Shown here: positions 11,240-23,042 of the stretch, piece after piece
Numbering within the stretch: position 1 is the first letter of the stretch
Layout of the letters: each line of letters begins with the position of its first letter
The notes under the pieces: generated by a model
The model's database searches: none
What the model was told of the DNA's origin: nothing
Seen by the model: the letters and a program-made list of their open reading frames with translations, nothing else
Assembly (NCBI GenBank): GCA_037833965.1
Contig: AP031359.1
Location: forward strand, 1,670,001-1,734,000
DNA: 64,000 bases
Direction: 5' to 3'
From: Marchantia polymorpha subsp. ruderalis
Taxonomy: Eukaryota; Streptophyta; Marchantiopsida; Marchantiales; Marchantiaceae
Translations under genes and position numbers: made by a program

Positions 11240-12730
11240 GTAAAATTATAGATTAAGAGAAGAGCTCATTTGAAGATGAAAGATACCTAGAATGCTTTTA
11301 TTCTTCCTTATATATATCTTATTAACAAGTACAAGGAGATAATATCTCATCCTCTATCATATATTTCACCTCCATCACGGATTATCTTAACAAGCATATG
11401 GATCATACTTTTCAACTAACAAATTTATTCTCTAACTATCAAACATACAAATTGCTAACAAACATCATAAATTATGCATTATAATGCAAACATAATTTTT
11501 ATTTTGACTAATATTTATTTTAGTTCTAATTAATCAAAGATGATGACAAACATTTGATTTTTTAAAAGTTAATTTTCTCGTTGCACATTTGTTCAAATTT
11601 TTAAATTATCAAAGATGCTTGAGTTAGATTATTTTTTATGTTTTTTATTGATTCATATGATGCATAATTTCTTCATTCAATTCAATAATTTATTTTGGAA
11701 AATTTATGATCTCAGATTCGTTTTTAAGTTTGTTCTCTATCTCAAATTTTTCATGATCATCTATCAAGATTGAAAGGAAGGTTGATGTTGGTTTGTTGAC
11801 AAAATGTTTTGGTTGTGATACATCATCTTGTAATCTTGACACATGAAATAGACAATGTATTTTTAAATGTGACAAAAGTTGTAACTTGTATGACATTTCA
11901 TTAACATGTTTCAATATCACAAAAGAATTAATGAATCTAAAGTTAAATTTTTTGTTCTTACAAAAGACAAATTTGTTGTGGATAGCCAAACATGATAGCC
12001 TATCTAAATAATCAACTCTCTTTGATGAACATTTGTATGTTGTTTTGTTGATTTTAAGCAATCACCAACTTTTTTTGCCTTATGTGATCCTTTGTTACTA
12101 TACGTCACAAAATTGTGAATTGTGGATATTTTAATGAAAAAATACTTATTTTTTTAAAAGCCCAATAATCTTGATGAAGTTATGCAATGAGTTTCTTGCA
12201 TGAGAATAAATAAAAACTCTTAGTGAATGCAATAAAAACTATTAGATTCAATTGAACAAGTTCTGAAGTTGAATATGTTTTTGTGATTGGTTTGATGTGA
12301 TTATCTTGCTCATATTTTCCACCTAAATCATAATGAAACCGTTTCCTAACAAAGTTTTTCATAATTCACAAAATAGATTCATGGTGATATGTTTCCACTG
12401 TTTCATGAGATTGAAAGAGGTTGTAACAAATCATCTAGTTTTTGATTACATGCTTTATTTTGTTAACAAGCTTCACAACTTCAAACATAAGTGTTCACAT
12501 ATTTTTGTATTTTGAATCAATATTTATTTTTTGTATGCTCTACAAGGTCTATATTTTCACATGACCTGCAATGACTGTATCATGATTTAATGATAAAATC
12601 ATTGTGTGGAACTTTTGATCTTGTGTAATGTTGCTTGTAAAATGCCAAACCTCAAGACTTCTGTGTCTTTTTAGCTTTTAGTGATTTCATGATCTTTTCA
12701 TTCTCCTCATTAACCAAGACAATCAAAACT
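11240..12730 (-). pseudogene. Decayed chromovirus (C2): LTR-like 3' end, integrase C-terminus and integrase core
   Basis: Collinear with chromovirus C at 27.8-29.7 kb. The stretch 11240-11600 matches C's LTR and 3' region, including a TATATAAGG-like box near 11310. The ORF at 11690-12061 aligns with C's integrase C-terminus (KLQLLSHLKIHCLFHVSRLQ against C's KLELPSHMKIHPVFHVSRLQ) and ends at the chromodomain start (FEIENKLK). The stretch 12180-12362 aligns with the integrase core (KPITKTYSTSELVQLNL). 12655-12730 matches the RNase H/integrase linker. C-to-T changes have made it much more AT-rich than C. No RT or gag is left. Confidence 0.75.
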
Positions 12731-15700
12731 GAATAGCACTTTTAGGTTTCTATCACCAAGCTTGATAACACTTAGAACTACTCAATCAACATATATCATA
12801 ACATATCACATGAGTTTGATCAAAATTTCATCAAAGAAATATTTAAAAAATAGATTGCATCTCTATTACAAAGTCAATAAGCTAGGAATTCCAAGCCAAG
12901 CCTTGATTCATCACACTTTAGAATCAAGACATTAGATTTGCAATGAAACGTCATGGCATGAAATATTTTCTTTTTACTAAAGTCTAGTTTAAATATTATT
13001 CAAGAGTGTAAAGGTTGAGCTTGCTAAGCAACACTTAAAATCATGCACAAGCTTACTTCTAAAGCTATGCCAAAAGCCATAAATAAACTATAGGTTAATC
13101 TATCTAGCTAGTGGTTCAAATAGATTAAATCATTATGAAATGTAGATTTTGTTTTCCTCAATCTTGAACAAATCAGTAAACTAAGTACCAGAGTATAGCA
13201 AAATGACTTTCCAAACTTTTTTTGTGGAGCTTAATGCCAACTAGAGTTTGCTAATCCTCTTGCCTAAGGAGTAAGGATTGGGGACCGGACCTGCATTAGA
13301 TCATCTTCTTCCTGAAAAATTTGGCCAGGTCCACCCTTACTTCCTACGGTGATAAACATATTCAAACATCAAGTAGCTATGAGTGGATGGAAGGTTTTAA
13401 TCTTGCTCCAACTTTTTTTTACTAGTTCCACCCCACTAGTAAGGGAAATTGACCTACATTTTTATAACAAAAAAACATGCAGACTTTTTTCTAAACTAAT
13501 ACACATCTATTCAAGAAAGAAAACAACCTTTGATAATCTCTAATCTTAAACTATCTAGTGCTTAACTAACTTGATCAGCTTGTTTGATCAAAAGTGAAAT
13601 GAACTTAGACCAAGGATTAAATTGACAACCGTAACATACATGGAAATCTCTAGATCTAGTAGAAGCAAAATGATGTTAAAAAAGTAATTTTCAATCACTA
13701 ATATCTGTCCAATCCATATATCAACTCAAGTACCCTTTCCTTCCTTTGCAATCATCAAATCTTATGTGATTGACTCTTAAAATGCCATGATTGTCACCCT
13801 TGAAATTAAGAATTTGATGATCTAGAACATTAAATTAGTGACTCTTAGAAATAAATTTAGGTCTACAATAACGTAGAGATCAATTTGAATCCAATCGCAA
13901 CATGAGATTATCAAATCCTTAATTTCATGTTGTTGAAATCTGCGTACTAGGAGTTGTATCAATGCAACTTATCCCATGAGCACTAAATGCCATCAATCAT
14001 CCTCTAAAGCATTTCTAGCTTCATCATTAATTCTTATTTATAACTATAAAACTTCTAGATTCCAAAGGTCAAAGTTGTGGCCACTTAGCAATTTCTAAAG
14101 TATCATATAGAGGTACTATTTCCTAATCTTGATCAATCTCACCAATTGAGTTTTGACCATGACTTCCATCAAATTCATATTAGCTATCAAAATGTCCTTG
14201 GTCTCCTTGATGCCCTCTATGTGCTGACTCTTAATATTCCTCCGGAAAGCACTTAATTTGTCCTTAAATACATTCCAAATTAAACTATTTCGATTTTGTG
14301 TACACAAAAATCTATAGTTTTCTTCCTTTTAGACTATAAGCTATCTTATACCGTCTAGCTCTCAAACTTCCAGGTCTCTTACCAATGTGTCAATTGTCTG
14401 AAAGATCACGCTTTAGATTTAGTTCCGTCCAAATATTGGTTTCCGGAAGGTTAATTTTTGGCTATTCCAGACTTTTTATCCAAGCGGCTAAATTTTATTG
14501 ATCTTCTAATGTTTAGAGTGGCCAGATTCTCTACTTATTCGTGATTTCAAATAGCTAGACATCCATCGACTCCTATTCTAGCAATTGATAGGTCCTGAGG
14601 AATGTTTGGAATTGGAAAGTGTTCGAAAGATTTGATTACAATGACATTCTGGACCAGCTATCAATATTTTTTATGGATGACATTTCGTTGGATGGCACAA
14701 GCTTTTGTTCTATCGGAACGCGGTTATCGATCTTAGCAAACTTTGGTTCCACACGGTTGTCTATGTTCTAGAAACTACTATGCACATCTCTGCAATACAT
14801 CCCTTCAATAACTCCCTTCCCTTCTAGGCTACTTCCAGGTATTGAAAACAGTCAAATTCTTTGCTCAACACCTTTTCAACCAACCTGGCCGCTCTCATGA
14901 TGCTAATCGACTATTCTGCTCACTTGCAAAAATTCTATCAATAACAATAATACTTTTAACCGGAATCACAATGAATTTTTTTTCTTTTTTGTCACTACTC
15001 AATCCAAAATGTTTCAAAAACATATTCTGGATTTCAAGAACTCACAAATACAAAACAAGATCTTTGACTTAGAAAAATTTCCGATTTGAATACTAGTGAA
15101 CCAACTAACCTTATTCAAGTTTCCGTAGCCAAGGTGTCAACTAGTTATTAGAATTTCAAATGTCAAATCACTAGAAGTCTTGATCCTATAAGTCTCCTAC
15201 CTAACTTCCAAATTGGTAGTTGGGTGCAACTTAGCTCAATGGTTTATAGCCAAAAATTTCTTAAAAAATCCTATGTACTCCTAGTTCTGATTGCAACAGA
15301 TCCATCTACTATCCATGACTTATCTATTGCATCTACTGTCATCCAATCCAGAATGGAATAGAAGTTGTTTGATCTTTTATTTAATTAATTTTACTATTCT
15401 TCCGTTTACTTACTAGTCTCACCATTTCACTACATCTATTTTTTCTTATATTCTGGTTGGAAGTTTTCTTATTTTTGGACCCATGTGGTATCTGATTTTC
15501 ACACTAAAACCGGTCAAGCAGATTTCGAGAAAACCAATATGTTACTTTCAATCTTCCCTTCCATCTGCTAGTGCCTACATGCACCTTCAAAAAATAGGAT
15601 TCTCTGCTAGTGATCAAGTCAAAATTTTAGAATCTTGACCTAAGTAAAATCATGCAATTGAATTAAATTCTATCCTAGAATTATACAGTATATTGATCTA

Positions 15701-15900
15701 GATTAAAAGTATAAACTTGTGAGTTATAGAGCTGTATTAATCTGTATTAGAAACAACTCAACTTATATAAGGTCTTAACATCCAAACTTGATCTTGTTTA
15801 GTCATAGAAGATAATAATAAAAAAATTCAAAGCATTAAGAAAATAGCTGATCATACATTTATTTCCAACTAACACAATAAAAACTTAAATAAATCACATT
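12731..15900. other. 3.2 kb of AT-rich sequence without a recognisable gene
   Basis: Stops are frequent in all six frames and no transposon or host domain could be recognised. The frames at 13349-13543 (+) and 14116-14307 (-) are short and featureless. It is probably old, heavily mutated transposon DNA, to judge from the flanks on both sides. Confidence 0.4.
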
Positions 15901-15904
15901 CATA

Positions 15905-16141
15905 AAACTTGTAAAACCCCTTTTACCAAGTTTCAAACTTTTTAATGAATCGCTACAACCTTGGTTAAAATTTTAACAATCAAATTATTAGATTTTTCAG
16001 TCAATCTATTAGTTCTTGAGCGGTAAGAGATGCTAATTTTGTGATTTAAAAGATGAATTTTATTCAATGTCTCTATTATTTGATTAAGAAATTGTCTACA
16101 GATCTCACTTACAAGATGCAAAGGAACTCCAAACTAAAAAA
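15905..16141 (-). pseudogene. Ty3/gypsy integrase core remnant
   Basis: Minus-strand translation gives GVPLHLVSEICRQFLNQIIE at the second catalytic Asp region, where the usual SDRG reads SEIC. After a spacer comes RTNRLTEKSNNLIVKILTKV, which carries the catalytic Glu (LTEKSN). The spacing between the two is as in gypsy integrases, and the second block resembles that of element A (FTEKSNGLLCKILLKV at about 22150). The frame then closes. Confidence 0.6.
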
Positions 16142-16204
16142 AAATATGCTCGTGAAAAAATTAAGATACAATATGAACATCATCTATGATCATGGCTTTG
16201 GACT

Positions 16205-16390
16205 TCATTCATCTTATGCAATAATTAGTTAGCTTCTTTCTGCAAAATAAACATTTGCATCCAATGCTCTTGCAACTTCTTAAAAGTAGAGCCTACTTTC
16301 ACCTTTCATTGGCCATGAAAGCGTCATACTTTTCTTTCATGATTGCTTTCCACCTGCTTGCATTTTCAAATTGAAAGACTTTACATATGA
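16205..16390 (-). pseudogene. Ty1/copia reverse transcriptase N-terminal remnant
   Basis: Minus-strand translation contains NASRWKAIMKEKYDAFMANE, followed by CKSIGCKCLF. These match the conserved opening of plant copia RT, where an AMKEEYxAL-type helix precedes an IGCKWVF strand. Two stops lie between the blocks. It adjoins a gypsy integrase scrap on the other side, so this is a patchwork of unrelated fragments. Confidence 0.55.
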
Positions 16391-16427
16391 ATTTATGTAA
16401 TTCCATGCAATTTGGATTCAAATTGTA

Positions 16428-18430
16428 TCCCTTGGGTCTCTTTATTCACAATGGCAACTCTAGAATCTCAACCGCCTCAGGCGAATCGGTCTCAGTGGCT
16501 GTGCCGTCCGACGTAACGGTTACGGCATCATCTGAACTACTCCATGCCCCTAGTCTACGCAAAACGTTTAAAATCTCTAACTCTACATTCTGGCGCACCT
16601 CATCAAATCCCTCAGGAAATGTCTTAACTATCTCTACAATCTGTTTCTGTCCTACGGATCCGCTGGCTTTAGTGCTCATCAACTGTCGCTCGAGCGAATC
16701 TAACTTCAGCCACTTCACCGTTTGCAATCCTCACATCGCGAATCCGCGCTAGCACTTCTCTACACGCAATCTCAACTCATCGGTTGTCTTGTTCCATAGA
16801 TGACGGTAGGCCTCCTCTGCCTTTTCCATTCTCTGTCGCGACTCTTGCAATCTCATGTCTGCCTTACCTAACTGTTCGCGCAACCGTTGACATTCCGATT
16901 CAACCTTTAATCTACATTCGACCTCCAAAGATTTGGTCGATTCACAATCTGCCAATTTCTTGGCCCAATTCGTCAACTCTTCATCGTGCTTCTGGATTCC
17001 CGCCGACAAACTCGCTGATAGCTCCTCCGCACGTCGGAATTCCATGTCACACTTACCCGCAATCTCCGCAATCTTGCTATGAAGATCCTCCTCCGCCGTC
17101 TTCGCCTTAGCAATCTTCCCCCGAAGTTATTCGGCGATACGAACTTCTTCAGCTCTTCGGGCCTCCACCTTAGCAAGTTCTTCGACATGCATCTTCTCTC
17201 ACTTCTCTGCAGTTGTGATCAGCCGCTCCGATTGTTTGACTACTACATCATACGCTTCTCTAGATTTCTTCAATCCCGCGAGCAAATCCATTGTCATCTT
17301 CTGCCCATTCTTGTTAGAGATACAAAGTCCGCCACAGGTTTCTTCTAACTCTGCACACCGTCTGGATTCCTTCGCTAAATTCAATTGCAGCACTTTGCAC
17401 TCAATCTCCTTCTCCCGAAGCTGCTCTTCTCGCTCCTTCAATGCCGCCTTCGCTGCTGCACACTCAGCTGATAAGATTGCAGCTCGCTCCCGTGCCATCT
17501 CAGATGCGGAATCCCACTCCCTCTTCACTTCTACTGCTCTCTTGAGCTGGGTTCTATTCCTCATCAACTCCACATAGAATCTTGCCTCCTTAGACACAAC
17601 ATACTTCTCTCTCTTCCCATCCAAATACTTCAATAGTGGAACCACACTATCATGTAAGAAATCGGGGAAGGTAATCTCCAATGTCTTCACCTCTTTGCCC
17701 GAAGTCTTTTTCTCTTCTTTGGGTGTTACATCTTCCACAGGGGATGGCGGCAATGGAATATGAGTAGCATCTATCACCGTCCCTCCAACCTGCGCAACAA
17801 CTTGCTCAAGTATTTTGTCACTTAGAGTGAGCTCCTTCGCCAGCTCTTCACTTGTCTTCAGTTGAGGTACTTCCTCACTCCCCGCAGACCGTGTCCGCTC
17901 CAAAGAAAGAGAATTTGGACTTACCATCTCTGTTCCCTCCTTCAAAGGTTCCACTGTCCCGTCTGCTGGAACTTTGATTAGTACAGCAACTGGTCCTTGG
18001 GTTGTCGTCTGCGGTGGAATTGGGGGTCTACTATTATTGTCTTCGGTCCCTTTACTAGACTCAGTTGTCAAGATTTCCCGCTCCCTCGGAAATCGCTTCT
18101 CCTCCTCCCGTGTGAGCAATCCCATGCCTCAATAGAAATTCACAAAGAAAGGAGTCAAATGATTAACCAACGGCCTTGTCCACCGGGAGCTTGCATTCAC
18201 CCAGACAAAATCATAGAAGATTCTTGCCTAGTGTACCCTCTGTCCATTCAAGACTTGCTCAAAGAGTCCTACTTGCTAGGCCGTCACATACGTCGTGCGC
18301 GCCGATCGCAGGATGTGCATATTGCCCAACGCTATTGCCCGTCTCTTCGGCTCCTTGTAGTCGGCGGTCTTCCATCCATTCGTCCCCTGCCTCCCTGCAC
18401 TGAAGAGTGATCCGTAAGAGAATTCTTCTT
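16428..18430 (-). pseudogene. Coding-LTR copy E6: coiled-coil ORF, truncated at both ends
   Basis: Homologous to E1 and E3. The coding part runs from about 18415 down to the stop at 16446-16448. The longest open frame is 17199-18125 (308 aa), starting MGLLTREEEKRFPRE. It includes the linker (VSPNSLSLERTRSAGSEE), the FPDFLHDSVVPLLKYLDGK block and the start of the coiled coil (ARERAAILSAECAAAKAALK). Further coiled coil follows in shifted frames down to 16446. The N-terminal domain is cut by the edge at about 18430, and the LTR 3' end by old sequence at 16428. No catalytic motif is visible. The role is unknown; the coiled coil suggests self-assembly. Confidence 0.75.
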
Positions 18431-18453
18431 TGCGTAAAAGAAAAATTAATCTA
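18431..18453 (-). other. Remnant of an A-type leader (primer-site-proximal) downstream of LTR E1
   Basis: AAAAGAAAAATTAATCTA, just outside LTR E1, matches AAAAGAAAAATTTATCTA between A's primer-binding site and its 5' LTR (27684-27701) with one change. E1 therefore also bordered a leader on this side, as a 5' LTR would. The leader is cut after about 20 bp and fused to E6. Confidence 0.5.
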
Positions 18454-21400
18454 TGTAATGATAGACAAATACAAAAATGGAGCATAATGGTACAGATCCG
18501 ATCCCACGAGGACAGAAAGAACCACAAAAGTCACGATTTGTCACAGATTAGCATTCTATTAAGGAGTTTTACTTCTTAGGCCAATGCCACTCCCAGAAAA
18601 CACTACCCAGCTAGAGCCAAAGACCCACGGAGTAGTGCGTAACCACACTCACAGCCTGAAACTTTTCCAATCAACACCTGTGGGAATCGCTTGCGACCCC
18701 ACACTCATATTTCAAGGGAAAAACTTCCTAGCCTTGCATACATCCTGACACACTGAACCGAATATCCGGACTTGAATTTGTTTAAATCCCAAGGAGCACT
18801 CGACTACTCAGAACATTCAAGCTGAATACACACAACTCTCGATGCGGTAACTTTGACAAACATGAGCACACTGTGCTCGATGTCTAGATCACACACCAGC
18901 ACATAGACAAATAGTGGATGCAAGATAAGAGTCAAGACAAGCCAATTGACAGAAAAGCTCCTTAAGGAAAGAGCCTTGGGCCTCTTTATTCACAATGGCA
19001 ACTCTGGAATATCAACCGCCTAAGGCGAATCGGTCTCATGGGCTATGCCGTCCGATGTAGCGGTTACGGTGTCATCTGAACTTACATCAACTCCTATCCT
19101 ACGCAACACATTCACAATCTTTACTTCTACATTCTGGCGCGCCTAACTCAATCCCTCTGAAAACGTATTAACTAGCTCTACAATTTGTTTGTATCTTGCA
19201 GATCCGTTGGTCTTGACGCTCATCAACCGTCGCTCGAGCGAATCTAGCTTCAACCACTTCACCGTTTGCATTCCCCACATCGCGAATCCATTCAGACACT
19301 TCTCTAAACGCAACTTCAACTTGTCGGTTGACTCGTCCCGTAGTTGACGGTAGGCCTCCTCTGCCTTCTCCATTCTCCGTTGCAACTCCTGCGATCTCAT
19401 GTCCGCCTTGCCTGACTGCTCCCACAACCGTCGACATTCCAATTCTACCTTCAATATAAATTTGACCTCCGAAGACCTGGCCGATTCACAATCCGCCAAT
19501 TTCTTGGCCCAATTCGCCAACTCCTCCTCATGCTTCCAAACCCCCTCCGCCAGACTTGCTGATAGCTCCACCGCACGTCAGAATTCCGCCTCGCACTTAC
19601 CCTCAATCTCCAAAATCTTGCTACAAAGATCTTCTTCCGCCGTCTCCGCCTCTGCAATCTTGCCCCAAAGTTCTTCCACGATACGAACTTCTTTGGCTCT
19701 TCAGGCCTCCAACTTAGCAAGTTCTTCGACATGATTCTTCTCTCGTCTTTCCGCAGTTACAATCAATTGCTCCGATCGTTTGACTGCCTCATCGTACGCT
19801 TCCCTTGATTTCTCCAACCTCGCAAGCAATCCATTATCATCTTCTGTGCATTCTCATTAGAGATACAAAGTCCGCCATAGGTCTCTTCTAACTCTGCACA
19901 TTGTCCGGATTCCTTCGCCAGGTTCAATTGCAGTACTTCAAACTCGATCTCCTTATCCCGAAGCTGGACTTCTCGCTCCTTCAATGCCGCCTTTGCTGCC
20001 GCGCACTCGGTTGACAAGTTTGCAGCTCGCTCCCGTGCCAATTAAGTCGCGGAATCCCACTCCCTCTTCACCGCTACTGCTCTCTTGAGCTTCGTTCTAT
20101 TTCTCATCATCTCTACATAAAATCCTACCTCCTTGGACACATCATACTTCTCTCTCTTCCTATCCAAACATTTCAATAGTGGAACTACACTGTCTTGTAA
20201 GAAGTTAGAAAATGTGATCTCTACCCCCTTCGATTCCTCCTCCGAAGTCTTCTTCTCTTCTTCAGGTCTCACATCTTCCGCAGGAGATGACGGCAATGTA
20301 ATGTCTGCGGCATCTACCACCGTCCCTCCAACCTGCGCAACAACGTGCTCAAGTATTTTGTCACTTAGTGTAAGCTCCTTCACCAGTTCCTTGCTTGTCC
20401 TCGGTTGAGGTATTTCTTCACTCCCCGCAGACCGTGTCCGCTCCAAAGACAGAGAATTTGGACTTACCATCTCCGTTCCCTTCTTCAAAGGTTCCGCCGG
20501 TGCCTCTGCCGGAACTTTGATTAATACCCCCGAAGGTCCTTCAATCTCCACATGCTGTGTCGACTCGCCAATTGTGACTTTGGGTGTACTCACAATCGAG
20601 GCAACTGTCTTGTCCGATACTTCAATTGCCATCAATCCTCGATTCGCCCTCTTTTCTGGTCTTGCGCGAGTTCTCGATTGCCTGATTACTTCTACCTCCG
20701 TTTCTGTTCTTCTGACTTCCAGCGCCAAATCTCCCTCGTCATCACTCACCACTTTCCTTCTCTTCGCCAAACGCCGTTTTGGCCTCTCCCGTCTCGGCAA
20801 AACATTCACCTGAATGGGTCCTCGAGCCGTAGTCTGCGGTGGTCCGTACAAGAATTTTTTAGTGCATGTAAGTTCCACGCTACTCTTCTCAAACAAAAGA
20901 TCTCCGTCGCTACCTGCGCACGGTCCCATCACCTTCGCCCAATGTTCAATTGTCCACAACATGAGATTACCTCAAAGATCCTCGCCCTCGGTCTCGTTCT
21001 TATCCATTATCTCTTTGCAGATACCCGCCAAGATGCAATTCCAGTTCCACAGAAGGAAATCAAGCCGCAATTCGCTCAGCTCGCGCTTGAAGGGTCGTAA
21101 TTTCTCGTAGGGCACCTTCGAGGAAACCAAAATCTGCACCTTATCACTCTTCTTGGGTGCCATGTTTCCAATTTGCGTCTTCGCTGCTAGCAAGGTCGGT
21201 CGATTTTGCTCTCTTTCATTCTCGCTTGTTCTTGCTCGATATCGCAATGTTAGCGCGAAGGCTCCTCGTAATGCCCTTACCCTTGAAGCCCTTACCTTGC
21301 CTCCTCCAGCGCCCAGTAAAATTCTCGACGCGTGCGAACGTCGTCCGGCCGGTTGCGAGATTTCAAATTGATTCTTATGTCTTCGCCAAAGACGCAACTC

Positions 21401-21588
21401 TTGCATTGTCCAGAAAAGGCTACGCCAAAGATCCAAAGACCCAAAGATCTTCGGCCGTAGGCGAATACTAACTTATCATATCAGAACTCCTCAAAAGCTA
21501 CTCATTCTACCTCATACGATTACTTTCTACACAAATATCTTTTAGTTTTGTTGATTTTTAAAGAAAAACGAAAAATCTAGGCACCACA
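18454..21588 (-). mobile_element. 3' LTR of gypsy element A (LTR E1, 3135 bp), protein-coding
   Basis: On the minus strand it begins TGTGGTGCCTAG at 21588, directly after A's polypurine tract, and ends ...TATCATTACA at 18454. The last 125 bp of the same LTR recur at 27702-27828 directly upstream of A's primer-binding site. Both structural landmarks therefore identify this segment as an LTR, with TG...CA ends. It is very long for an LTR because a coding region fills 18990-21163. About 425 bp precede the ORF and about 535 bp follow it. An AATAAA overlaps the ORF stop codon. Confidence 0.85.
18990..21163 (-). pseudogene. LTR-encoded coiled-coil protein (E1 copy)
   Basis: The start ATG (21161-21163, MAPKKSDKVQ) is conserved in position in E2, E3 and E4. 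Order of regions over about 720 codons: an N-terminal domain with LDFLLWNWNC and WTIEHWAKVMGPCAGSDGDL; then, in intact copies, an ARTTYVTAWQVGFFER block, most of which is deleted here; a basic stretch (RRERPKRRLAKRRK); an acidic Ser/Pro linker; an LQDSVVPLLKCLDRKREKY block; and a long Glu/Lys/Ala coiled coil ending PELPL. Stops lie near 20971 and 20043, a one-base loss lies near 19830, and several more stops follow. Function unknown. A structural, gag-like or DNA-binding role is conceivable but nothing here proves one. Confidence 0.8.
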
Positions 21589-21605
21589 TACTCCTCTTCC
21601 CATTT
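21589..21605 (-). other. Polypurine tract of gypsy element A
   Basis: On the minus strand AAATGGGAAGAGGAGTA directly precedes the LTR start TGTGGTGCC and follows the integrase C-terminus. Position and composition are those of the plus-strand primer of an LTR retrotransposon. Confidence 0.8.
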
Positions 21606-22970
21606 GTGAGCGATCCCGTGAACACTTCACCTATAATACTTCTTCACTCTATGTCCGTTCACTCGGATCTCATGTAATTCTCCTGAGAGGTCTGCTTACT
21701 AGAGTGATCCATTCAGAAACACATTTAATACTTTATAAGGTCCCATCCATCACAAATGCAACTTCCCTGGGAACCTAACATGTCTACTATCATACAACAA
21801 AGCTAAATCTCCTTGAAGCAAAGTTATCGGTCGGACACGCTTGTCGTACGCCTTCTTCCTCTTCAGCTGTATCTGCTCCGTTTGCTGCTTTGCGGCTTCT
21901 CTTTGTTCCTCCAGTGCCAACACTTCCTGCAATCTATAGAGCTGACTTTCTTCATCTCCCAATCTTCTGCGATCTAATATCCGATGAATGGGCAATTCGA
22001 ACTCAATGGGTAGAATGGGATGTTGACCATACGTCAGATAGTACGGTGTTTGCTTTGTGGTCATCTTCTTTGCTGTGCGATAGGCCCAAAGTGCGGCTAG
22101 CAACTTTGTATTCCAGTCATATGCATGGCTTACCGTTACTTTCAGCAATATCTTGCACAGCAACCCATTTGATTTCTCGGTGAAACTGTTTGCTTTTGGA
22201 TTGTAAGGGGTAGTCTTTTGATGTTTCATCCGGAAATGGAAAGTGAGATCATCGATAATCGTATTTAGAAAATGTGTCCCTCTATCGCTCATCAACTCCA
22301 TGGGGCATCCGTATCTTGTGATGATGGACTCGAACAAAAATTTTGACACGGTCGCCGCATCATCTTTTTGTGTGGCCTCCCCCTCTACCATCTTGGTGGT
22401 GTAATTTCATTGCTACGAGGATGTATCGTCTTCGTGTGTGCTTTATAGCTGGTTGGATAGGTCCGACAAAATCAATACCCCATTTTTTGAAAGGTGCTAA
22501 TGGCATGATGGGTATTAATGGCCACCGCGTAGTGGGAGTCGGTCTTCCTCTCCTCTGCAGCTGTTACACTTTTGGATGTAATCGTGTACATCTTTAAACA
22601 TTGTGGGCCACCAGTATCCTGCATTCAAGATTTTTGTTACTGTGTTTTGGGTGGCGTAATGTCCTCCTGCTTCCTCCGTGTGCATTGCTACGACCACTCG
22701 TCCAACCTCCAAAGCTTTCAAACATTGACATAATCGTTCATCGGGCAGAAGTTTAAAGAGCACGCCTTGTTGAATCTGATAAGTTTCAGCCTTATGGATG
22801 AAGAGAGGACGTTGCTCCGCATCCAGTCCTTCCGCACATTGCAAGGTCAACAGATTTTGGTAGACATCCGCATACCTCGAGTCCAGATTAAATGTTAGTT
22901 GGAACAATTGTTCATCTGGAAAATTGTCGACTAAGTCTGTCTCTTCAAGTTGCGTCCATAACCGAGACAA
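21606..22970 (-). pseudogene. Gypsy element A integrase
   Basis: The N-terminal zinc domain (22515-22970) shows the HHCC layout, with MHTEEAGGHY, then GYWWPTMFKDVHDY and CNSC. The core is split by a frameshift near 22391-22500. ORF 21750-22391 carries MSDRGTHF with the second catalytic Asp and NSFTEKSNG with the catalytic Glu. It continues through LLAALWAYRTAK to a C-terminal RVRPITLLQGDLALLYDS region. About 160 bp of further coding similarity runs to the polypurine tract. The enzyme would insert element cDNA into the genome. Frameshifts make this copy inactive. Confidence 0.85.
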
Positions 22971-23042
22971 GTAGTCTGCGTTCTCGTGGTGGATTCCCTT
23001 CCGTGTCTAGACTGTAAAAATGAATTCCTGTAGGAGCAATAC

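Noticed and set aside
20552..21100. 182-codon ORF (+) and other plus-strand frames over E1, E2 and E3
   Set aside because: Antisense shadows of the minus-strand LTR-encoded protein, recurring only because the copies are homologous.
16428..21163. Tandem array of a host coiled-coil gene family
   Set aside because: Copies are bounded by LTR ends, occur nested in one another and in other transposons, and carry target duplications. That is not the pattern of host gene duplication.
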